Positions 55,804-64,000 of a stretch of DNA of 64,000 nucleotides are shown piece by piece. Position 1 is the stretch's first letter, and each line of letters opens with the position of its first letter. This stretch comes from Rhodocollybia butyracea. Taxonomy: Eukaryota; Basidiomycota; Agaricomycetes; Agaricales; Omphalotaceae. The stretch covers positions 32,378 through 96,377 of the forward strand of contig JADNRY010000234.1 in assembly GCA_015501585.1 (NCBI GenBank), read 5' to 3'. The notes under the pieces were generated by a model. It did not search any database, was not told where the DNA came from, and was given only the letters and a program-made list of their open reading frames with translations. A program made the position numbers and the translations under genes.

Positions 55804-57553
55804 TTAGAAGAGTATTTCATTAGAGTGGTAATCAGCGAATCTGTTGACATAAAAAGCCTTGAATATATCTAATGAACTGTAGTGCTTTAAACCTGCAGGA
55901 ATGGCATTTGAACCATATACTGGGATAAGATGTAGTCCCCGAAGGACGGAGTCAAGGTGAATGACAGCCAGATGTGGACACAGCTGTTGCACATCGAGGT
56001 AACTGGGGCGTATGATCCAAAGACCAGTTTTGGAATCACGGTCCCGAGAATAAGTATTGTACCAATGGACAAGAGTGCAAGGATATACCTTATCATCATA
56101 AATAAATGAAAAGAATAGATGAATATGAGCAGAACTCATTCCGCGAAAGCCCGGTAAGTTGTCATCTATGACAACCGCTACAGTGTCACGTCGAGCATGC
56201 CCATACCATGAAGGTGTGGAGCGGATACACTCTCGGTGCATTCCATGTAGGCCCGAGTTGTCACTAGGTGCAAAAAAAAGTCGCAACTGCTGAATGGTAT
56301 ATATTAACTTTTGAAGAAATATGCGGACAGTCTTCGAGATCCACTCCATCACCAGCGATACCCAGGAGCTGCTTGTAGAGGAATTGGCAGGTCAACTGAG
56401 GGAGCTCCAGCTCATTCAGGTGTTCCGCAAGATCCTCAAGGTAACAAGGTACATTGAACACTAGAGAACTTGTTAGTGTGTGATCTGATCACTCAACTGA
56501 AATACTACTACATACCCCACTTCTTTGCTAGCTCTACCTTGGCAAGTATTCATTCACCATCTTCAGCTCCCTCGTCTTCTTTTTCTGCCTCAAAAGGGTC
56601 TACCGGAGCAGCATGTAAGGGAGGCATTAAACCCTGGTCTGCCAAATCAGAGTGTAGAGCAGCAAGCTTGTTGAGTCATTGGTTAGTTAGGAGCATCTGA
56701 CTGAGCGCGTTGTATTGATTTGAGCGGCGCCACAGTTTTTTGACAGCAGTAATATGGCGTGATTCAGTTATAGAGGAACAGACACCGTTAGGAGCACCAA
56801 AATCCACGATGAGCAATGGGTAGTGGATAATCGAGTGCATCCAAGGGATAGAAAAATGCTCTCAAACTTTGGTTTCCAAGAAAATTGCACAATGGTTGTG
56901 AAATGAATGTATAGCCTGCTGAATTTCGGCAATGGTATGAGTGGTGAAATTGTTGCAGTGCACTAGGTAGCAGAAGTCCAGAAAGGATGAAATACACATG
57001 GTCATTGAGCTAGGTATATATTCAACAACAGCAGGCAGAAAGACCTATAGAATGTGTCAATTGAGGAACTACGAATGTAATATTATCTCACCTTCACGAG
57101 AGCCTTTGAATCGTCTCCTGTCCACTGTTTAAACCGGTGACCATGAGGAAACCGACGAAGGCCAGGAAATGAAGGCGCTAGCAAAGTTCTACAAGATAGA
57201 GATGAGCTTGATAGTGATTGAGACAAGTATACATACCGATAGTCCACATCATCCATAATCTCATTTGCACGATCTTTACCATAGGTTATAACCAAATACT
57301 CTACAACCCACTCGATGAGCATGTCTTTGAAGCTTCCCTTAATGATTCGGTGGAGAAGATCTGGCGTCAACATCTCATGTATATCTGCTCTTGGAAACTT
57401 ATGAGTTGAAGCCTTGTCCTTGCGCCGGTCTTGAAGCAATTTGCGACTTGAATATGTTGAGTTGGCAGAAAAGGCTCGATGGCCTTTTCTGCACCTTTTC
57501 TGAGCCTTTTTCAAGCCCTTTTTTCGCTTAGTGCTAGCTGAAGCTACATACAC
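55804..57553 (-). pseudogene. Plavaka-type transposase, C-terminal half, decayed
   Basis: Minus-strand exons encode 'LTPDLLHRIIKGSFKDMLIE', 'FPGLRRFPHGHRFKQWTGDD', 'MCISSFLDFCYLVHC', 'DFGAPNGVCSSITESRHITA', 'NQYNALSQMLLTNQ' and the C-terminal block 'YHSAVATFFAPSDNSGLHGM', 'TPSWYGHARRDTVAVVIDD' and 'FSFIYDDKVYPCTLVHWYNT'. It ends at 'FADYHSNEILF'. This is the order in Plavaka (CACTA-like) transposases of Agaricomycetes as I recall them. In-frame TGA codons near 56880 ('KV*EHF') and 56670 ('NQ*LNK') sit where arginine CGA is expected. The N-terminal half and the transposon ends are not visible. It is a dead fragment. Confidence 0.75.
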
Positions 57554-59323
57554 TTGTTTACGGCTAGCATAAGTGTAAGATAAGGCAAGCTACGGCCAGC
57601 AGAAGAAGCGGAGTGAATTTATCTTCTCTCATTGCTGCACTCATGCTGTAGAGTGCTACAGTCTTCATTCCTTTCCTCAGACTTTTGGAGTCTTCTCTCA
57701 TATCTTATGGTTTTTAAGGCCATCTTTTCATTCTCTTTAGCCTTAAGATATACACATCTTTCAATGGAAATCAGTGCAGCAACTCCTTCATCAACCAGGC
57801 TTGGAGATAGGCAGTGGTCATCTGTGAGATCTGTGAATACTCAATGCCCATTCTTCCTCCTTCAGCCTAGTTTCTTTACCTATCTACACTTGTCAGTCTG
57901 AATGTCTGGGTGGCCTTTGGCTGGAGACCTCTCATTGGCTGGGTTAGTGGTAATACAGTCAATCACCTCTCGCTCTGTCCAGTTCTCCTGGGCCATCTGG
58001 GCTTCTTACTGGCTTGTTAGCTTCCTTTTCTGCCTTTTGGACCAGCTGTCCAGTTGGCATTTCCTTCCTATTTTGATCACTGTTGGGTTTGCATACCCTT
58101 CAGTCACCTAATTTATCCTACTACCTATCTTCAGTCCAGTACACTTTCCTTTCTTTGTACCTGGACCCTCCTCTTGTGTCAACTGGATTTACCACATCCA
58201 GTTGGCACTGATACTGATGAACTCTCTTCATTAGGATTTCATCTTGTTCTTTTTATAGAGTTTCATCCTTGAAGGAAGGCTTGGTAGCTTCAATTTCACC
58301 CATCATCTTAGATTACTCGCTAAATTTTGCTACTAACTGATCACATTCCGCAAGCCTCCTTTGGTGGTGTTTTTCGGTCGCCTTCAGATTTGTCCCTCAA
58401 GCGAGTGTTGCTCTTGGGAGCCTTGCTCCTTTTGGTGTGCTCAGGTCTTATCTTCATGCTTCCTTACAGCTGATGTAGGCCGGCCCGGGTCACCTTGTGT
58501 ACTGGAATTGGCCGACACTGTTCCAGGCCTTCTGGACTCTGTGCGCGCCAATTCCATTCACAAACATCCTTCCTTTCCTTCCTTGCTTTTCTTATTACAA
58601 GCTCAGAGCCTATGCATATGTTTATGACTGCGTCTGGGTTCGCCAGCTTAGATATTATATCTATATCTTCTAGGCACCCGCGCCGTATGCTAGTACTTGC
58701 CTTATCAATGTTGCCGGTGATCGGATCGCATCGGAGATTGAAAGACCTACTGAAAAAAAAAGCTCCAAAAAAAGCATGAAAAAAGGCTCTTGAGTTCGTC
58801 GTGAAACACCCTTTTGGATTTCGGGGGACTACCATCTAAGTATGGCCAAAATCTCTCGGGTTTTTGTTTACAGTACTTATAAGATTGGTATAAGGCTTTT
58901 TTTCCCTGTTTGTCCCTGGATATGGTAGGCAGCGCGCTACAGCATGTGTGCACATATAAAAATAAGTAACTAGTTCGTATGGTATAATTTTGCACAAGCA
59001 TGAGTCCGCCGAGTCGATGCGATGAAATCTATGAGCTACCAGGCCATAGTGGCATGGTGCTGAAGTCGTGTACTTGGACTATAATTTTAAATCAAAAGGT
59101 GAGAAAGGAGAGATATTGAGAGAGAGGTTAAGAAGAGGGAAACAAGAATAAAGAGGTGGAGAGAACCCTGCCCGTCCTCAGGCTCTCCTGCCGATTCTAC
59201 TCCGAACCTTTGTCCACTACTCACTACTCATGCTCTGCTCCCGCTCTTCACCGCTCTTTGTGAAATTGTGACTTTAATGATCCTCCTTCTTCTCCATCAG
59301 CATAAGTTTGAAGACTGAAACCA
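57554..59323. other. Pyrimidine-rich region of unknown nature
   Basis: The plus strand is strongly CT-rich at 57600-58640, with many 'cttcctttc' tracts. Open frames here are by-products of composition. A minus-strand frame at 58747-59001 ('LYQSYKYCKQKPERFWPYLD') has no known family. The region could be a decayed LTR-element interior or a GA-rich transcript on the minus strand. Confidence 0.3.
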
Positions 59324-59380
59324 CTATGGTATAGTTATGTATCTACAGTTCTGAAACCAGAGCTACTTTGAGAGGCATTC
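59324..59380 (-). pseudogene. Fragment of a P450 3' end
   Basis: On the minus strand the fragment reads 'MPLKVALVSEL' then a stop, matching the end of the P450 at 47074-47112 ('MPLKVSLVLEL'). The 3' untranslated sequence 'ctatggtatagttat' is shared too. No further P450 sequence precedes it. It is part of the duplicated region near 60 kb. Confidence 0.65.
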
Positions 59381-59577
59381 ATTCTCGCCGTGCCGAGTAT
59401 TTTATTTCTGCTCACTTGAAGTACCTCTTAGTATCTAGTACGGAACGGACGGCACCTCATGCACTTCACTGGCTCTTTAGGCTCAAAGTGGCTGAACACC
59501 TACACTGATGTTGCGAATGATGTTTCAGGCACTTTCGGTAAAGGAATGGTAGGTACTACGTCGATACAGACTAGTCT

Positions 59578-60634
59578 GCGCTTTTTCTCCGTTTTCAAGC
59601 GGTCAAACAACTAAAAATATTCCCATATCCCATGAGATCGGAGTTGTACATAGCAGACAGAATTAATACATCAAACGAAGGAACCACCATTGAAGACCCT
59701 CATTGTACGTGTCTCCTCACGCCGCTCTGAACTCCCACACCTGACTATTACCGCCAGTTACAAGTTGAAGTGTGACCGAGGGGTTGGGATCGTTAACGCA
59801 ATCAATCACGACAGTCGGCCCCCTGTTGATGCTGGTCCAAAGCGCGATCCTGTAGATTTTGAGAGTTGGAAAAGGATTTCATTAAATTAATGCCTACATG
59901 TAGTAGTTTCCGCCGCGTTCGGCGAGCTTCCAACCCATCTGTAAATTACCGGAAGATAGTGTCTTTCCTACTGGGTTGCTTGGGTGGCGCAACATGGCAT
60001 ACCTCCCCGTGTGTGTGTTTTGGATTGTCCAGTATAGGCCGTATTGGACAATCTTCCACTACAGATCCGTACACGGTTTTCAGTGTTTTGACTTGGGGAA
60101 TGTGAGTTGGCTCACCCGTGTGTGGCCTGGAGGTGAGATGTAAGTACTCAAATGGTGTGCAAGTATGGGGGGTGCCTTTACCGTTATCCTGGAGACGATG
60201 GTTAGTACCCAGATGGATGATATGATACTTTCTTCCGCTTTGGAGCCCTGACATCTTGGAGTTGCGATGCTACTCTGGTTCAATTACATACGCTCTTTAT
60301 AGTAGTAGGCTCAGCGCTTGAGACGGGGCTTCAAGTAGTCCGAGAGATCATGCTGTATTTCTTGAGATTCAGGACAAATCAAATTCTTGTATTGGCATGT
60401 CAGATGATACTAACAGGGATAGCCTCGATACAAACACTCTCATGCAAAAGAACATCATAGATGATAGATCGACAACCTCGGCGCCTGTTCTTCAAGCAAG
60501 CCAGCAATCTTCGAGGCGAATGGCAAGGTTTGTATGGATAGATGATTATCAGGTTGACTGGACAAGAGTGGATAAGTTTTTCCCATGTAATGGCGCCGAT
60601 TCCCAAGATGCTGTTCCCTCGAAGAGTAGAACAT
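59578..60634. repeat. Dispersed duplication block Y' (partner 46035-46660)
   Basis: This has the same order of sequence as block Y, with an added 427 bp at about 59692-60118 that has no match elsewhere in the window. The minus-strand frame at 60080-60283 starts MNQSSIATPRCQGSKAEES like its partner. No known function. Confidence 0.6.
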
Positions 60635-60779
60635 GATTTGGTCGCTTGCAGGATGATATATGCGTACTAAATATTTTGCCTTTTACTTCTATTTCAGGAC
60701 TATCAACAAGGGGGAATACTAGAAAATCGGGGGCCGTCAATCGATCTCCTGGCTTCAAAGTGCGCACGGAAGGAGAGGT

Positions 60780-62350
60780 CGGCCGGATACAGCTGGCGAA
60801 TTTTCGTCAACCATACAACCCGACAGCGCATCCTCGTTCCACTCGTTCTAATTGATCTCATTCCACCGAAACGATGGGATACCGTCTTCGTGATACTGTC
60901 AACAATGGATGCAGCTAGCGAAGTACGGCATAACGTTTGGACGAGTAAAAGTTTCGACTCCTGCGCATCGGATGTTGCTGGAATCAACTCTCCAGAGCAT
61001 CTCCCAGCGCTATACAACATCGATGCGGCGAACGTTGGGCGCAAACGTCCAGACGCTGCTCGGGTCTTTAAGACGCTCGACCTGAGGATACCGAAATTGC
61101 GCTAAATTTGTCAACATCTGCGCTTTCAGTGAGTAAAACAACCTGTACAATATCATCGAAGACGTACCTTTGTTATTACCACGAGGAGGGCGCCCATGTC
61201 CTCTGATAGAGATACCGAGCCTACCGAGTTTTCTGGCTGCAGCAGTTGAAGCTTTCGAAGCTGAAACTAGGAAAAGCCGTTAGATACGACGGATGAAGCT
61301 GGAAGGACACGGAGAGAAAAACTCACACACACGCATCGCAGCATATGTCCTTTCTCAACTGCATACAGCGCCCCAACGTTCCCGTTGATCTCTGTGGTTT
61401 CCCGGTTTGAAAATACATACGGGAGGATAGGTCGGAAGGACGATAAGAGGGTACGACCCGGGTACAGCTGGTGATTTTCGTCATCGCGTCAGCTTCCTAT
61501 CGTTGTTAGTCAAGCAACCTGACAGTTCGTCCCCTCGGTCCGAACTCATATCGTCGGCTGTAGATAGTGAATGGTGCAGATGAACGAAAACTAGACTAGG
61601 ACACAGCGGTTGTACGCGAACTGGACGTGACGCGTGAAAATCGAGTTGTCTGTTTGTCGAAGTTGAATCAATGAATAGAGGAGCGGTTATACTTTGTAGG
61701 AACTGAGAGAGGACATAAGCTGGGAGGATAGGGATAGGGAAGCCCCCGCAGACTCATCGCATAAGATACGAGTGCTCCGAGTCCAACGTTCTGATGCGTT
61801 GATCTGTGTGCTACGGGTCCCGGTCAACACAGAGCGACCAGTGCACCGAGACCTAAGCGTTCAAACGTTCATCGACGTCTTCTAGATGATTTGGATTCGA
61901 TTGACAATCGGTGGGTGCAAACAACGTATGGCTGATAGATCCATGAGTAACGGTGCTCCAAGTATCAACAAGAATAAACATGCCTTTGTTACGACTCGTT
62001 AGTTGGTATAGAACTATAGTATTGCCAGAATCCAAGGAATCGTGCACAATCTAAATTCTTCATTTGGCTCCCGGGCTTGGATATAACGACGAATCCAACC
62101 CATTGGCTACGCTAAGTCACGGTTGACGCGTTGACGTTCAGCAGGCCCAAAGCATCGAACAAGAACAAGAAAAAAAGTCGAATAGAGATATTAGAAGCGA
62201 AGATTTTCAAGACAGAGGCCGGGTGTCGAGAACTGCAGCTGAAAGTGAAAGAGTTTTCATGACTCGCAACTGCAAATGTAACGATGTGGTTGCGTTGAAA
62301 GGAACATTGAGACGCCCGACTCCGAGTTCGCCGACGCCGGCTCGTGACTC
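60780..62350. repeat. Segmental duplication block X' (partner 40960-42350)
   Basis: This is a diverged copy of block X. The closest stretches are 61620-61770 against 41610-41760 ('gacgtgacgcgtg', 'gggatagggaagccc') and 61960-62080 against 41970-42090. Pieces are present in the same orientation but not entirely in the same order. No coding region was recognised. Confidence 0.55.
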
Positions 62351-62540
62351 ATGCCGTTACCCTGGTCTCGTTCTCATGTCTCATGTCCTTATCCCGCTCT
62401 CATATCGAACTGAACTCGCCACGACGCCATTATTTATATAATATTGTCGATAAGAACAAGGATGTGTATCAGGATTTACAACAAGATGACATTATCATTG
62501 AAGAACAACCTGAACTAGTCTAGTACCCATGCCACACAAG

Positions 62541-62614
62541 TTACTAGACTCGAACCAGTCACCTATCGATTCAAAGTACCACAAGCGCGGCTCTTCGATC
62601 GACTACCATCGAAG
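62541..62614 (-). other. tRNA-like remnant
   Basis: On the minus strand 'ggttcgagtc' (62547-62556) fits a B box, with a T-arm that pairs (ACTGG..CTAGT). 'tggtagtcga' (62599-62608) resembles an A box about 50 bp upstream. The acceptor and anticodon stems do not pair convincingly, so this is not a functional tRNA gene as read. It may be a tRNA-derived SINE head or a tRNA pseudogene. Confidence 0.3.
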
Positions 62615-62639
62615 GGACCCGGGTCACCTCAAAGCCGGG

Positions 62640-63302
62640 TTCAAATTGCGCTGTCAGCTTCCCGGATGTTCCGCCGACATCTGTCTTTTATGGTTCTTTG
62701 ATGATTGTTATCTATGTAGCACCCCGTGAAGTGGAAAACACATCTCAATGCACCCTCTACACTCTTCTTACCGTATCCTCGTCGATCTCGGCTTTGTTGC
62801 TATTGAGATTACAGTTTCTAGTGCTACCTGCGAACACATCTGATATCTAGAACCTCGAGGTGCGGTAAGTCACAGGTGAGCAACTATATTCTTGACGGCG
62901 ACAGAGTGGAGACAGATATTGAAAGCTACTATCTAAGGCGCTGGGACAACTACATCCTTATACATACCGAAGAGTCGAGGCTGAGCCGCGATGTACATTG
63001 TATAGATCGCGGAAGAAGAGCGCAATGTCATACACATGGTGCCTAGTCTCGAAACGGTTCGCATACACTCGTGAGTACCTCTCCAATGGGCTTCCGTCGG
63101 CAACACTATGCAGATTTCAGAAAAAACAGCAATTTGACTGAACTCAAAAAACTCAAAGGGATTTGACGTTTCCCAAGCAACACAATGTGAGTCACAGATT
63201 CGATATCATTCACAGCTGAAAGTAATAACGTAAGGGTTAAAAGATATTGAGAAATCAAAAGAAAAGGAAGGAACACTTTCTATCTCTCCAATTTTAGCCA
63301 CC
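62640..63302. other. Upstream region of the last gene
   Basis: No gene or repeat was recognised. An AT-rich stretch at 63115-63170 and 'attttagccacc' just before the ATG suggest promoter and leader of the coiled-coil gene. Confidence 0.35.
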
Positions 63303-64000
63303 ATGTCCCCTTCTGTGCCCCCCATCGCCACCCTCCCGCAGAACAACAAACGCCACAACATCCGCTCCCCGTCCCCCACGCTCTCCGAAATCGACCGCCT
63401 CGAGCAGGAAGCCAATGACGCTGAGGAGACAGCACGGAAGATCGCCGCGGCAAAAAGGACAGAGCTGAAGGAGAAGAAAAAAGCGGCAATGGAGAAGCAA
63501 AGGCTCCAATCGGAGAGGCAAAGACTCCAATCGGAGATAGCCATACAGGAGCGTCTCCGTAGGGAAAAGGCAGAGAGAGAGGAAAGCGAGGCGAAGAGGA
63601 GGGAGAGGGTAGCGGATGTACACAGGAAGGCCAAGGTCGAAGAAGTAGCTTTGAAGAAACCGGAGGGGAATGAAAAGCTGTGGGAGCAAACGAAAAAAAC
63701 CCCAGGTGCCTCGGGAGACCGCAGGCGCCTCGAACAGCAAATCTCACTGGCTCCACAGGTCTATGGCCGCGCCTACTACGGCCTCAGCCTCGCATCCCAC
63801 TCCGAGTCTCGGTAAGAAACCCGGTGTAAGTCGCTTCGATGAGTGCGATATACTTAGACCTGACTGGCCTTCTAGCCTTCATTCGAGGCCCGCAAGGTGC
63901 CGGAGAACAATGAGAAGAAAACAGAGCTGGACATGAAGAAACGCAAGAGACCAGAAGAAGAGGGAAAGGCAAGTCTTATCTCGACATGAGATTCAACACT
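63303..64000 (+). CDS. Charged coiled-coil protein, cut by the window end
   Basis: The start ATG at 63303 sits in 'gccaccatgtc', a good Kozak context. After a proline-rich leader ('SPSVPPIATLPQNNKR'), residues about 30-115 form a long charged helix with repeated 'KQRLQSERQRLQSE', likely a single coiled coil. The frame ends at about 63815. A donor 'gtaaga' overlaps that stop and an acceptor 'ttctag' lies near 63873. Beyond it, 'VPENNEKKTELDMKKRKRPE' reads in one frame, so the gene probably continues past the window. The exact splice phase is unresolved. No family was recognised. Confidence 0.55.

Noticed and set aside
57632..58272. Plus-strand frames in the pyrimidine-rich region
   Set aside because: They consist of low-complexity Ser/Leu/Phe sequence expected from CT-rich DNA, with no motif or intron pattern.
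63206..63756. Three overlapping minus-strand frames at the window end
   Set aside because: They mirror the charged coiled-coil gene on the plus strand, which has a good start context and heptad pattern.

Overview
The window looks like nuclear DNA of a mushroom-forming basidiomycete (Agaricomycete). Genes are split by many introns of about 45-65 bp with GT..AG ends. The protein families are ones I know from this group: DUF6535 membrane proteins (one fused to ankyrin repeats), a DUF6534 membrane protein, two members of an unnamed 7-TM-like family, an F-box protein of the 'RLPVDILYEIF' type, Plavaka-type and pogo-type transposases, and Ty1/copia elements. The species cannot be named from sequence alone. 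I see no rRNA gene, confident tRNA gene, CRISPR array, bacterial operon or virus.

Layout. 0-2.6 kb: an LTR-like end, a decayed orphan-family gene and the tail of a WD40 protein. 2.6-3.4 kb: one solo LTR inserted into another in opposite orientation. 4.6-7.4 kb: a complete but mutated pogo-like DNA transposon carrying a small MITE. 8.9-12.7 kb: two multi-exon membrane-protein genes. 15.3-18.7 kb: DUF6535-ankyrin gene with a one-base frameshift. 20-23.7 kb: a tandem duplication giving two intact SAM-dependent methyltransferase genes, one copy carrying a SINE-like insertion. 24.2-28.8 kb: DUF6534 gene and a second 7-TM-like gene. 29-37 kb: a long near-perfect palindrome split by a copia element, which is itself split by a 1.7-kb insertion and a 721-bp MULE-like MITE. 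37.4-40.7 kb: F-box and MYND zinc-finger genes. 43.1-45.2 kb: an intact DUF6535 gene behind a tandem repeat holding four ACGCGT sites, followed by a second long palindrome. 47-54.5 kb: a cytochrome P450 gene whose last exon is split by a 5.2-kb copia element. 55-57.5 kb: a coiled-coil gene and a Plavaka transposase remnant. 59-62.4 kb: a diverged, re-ordered copy of sequence from 41-47 kb. The window ends inside a coiled-coil gene.

Genes and repeats. The host genes do not form an obvious pathway. Methyltransferases and a P450 are tailoring-type enzymes, but no backbone synthase is visible, so a metabolite cluster is not supported. The dominant process is insertion and decay of mobile elements. 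Target-site duplications (TSDs) and empty-site comparisons fix most insertion points to the base. LTR pairs differ mainly or only at CpG sites, and several transposon stop codons look like CGA to TGA changes, pointing to CpG-directed cytosine mutation or methylation. The features most worth following are the palindromes, the nested insertions and the interrupted P450.
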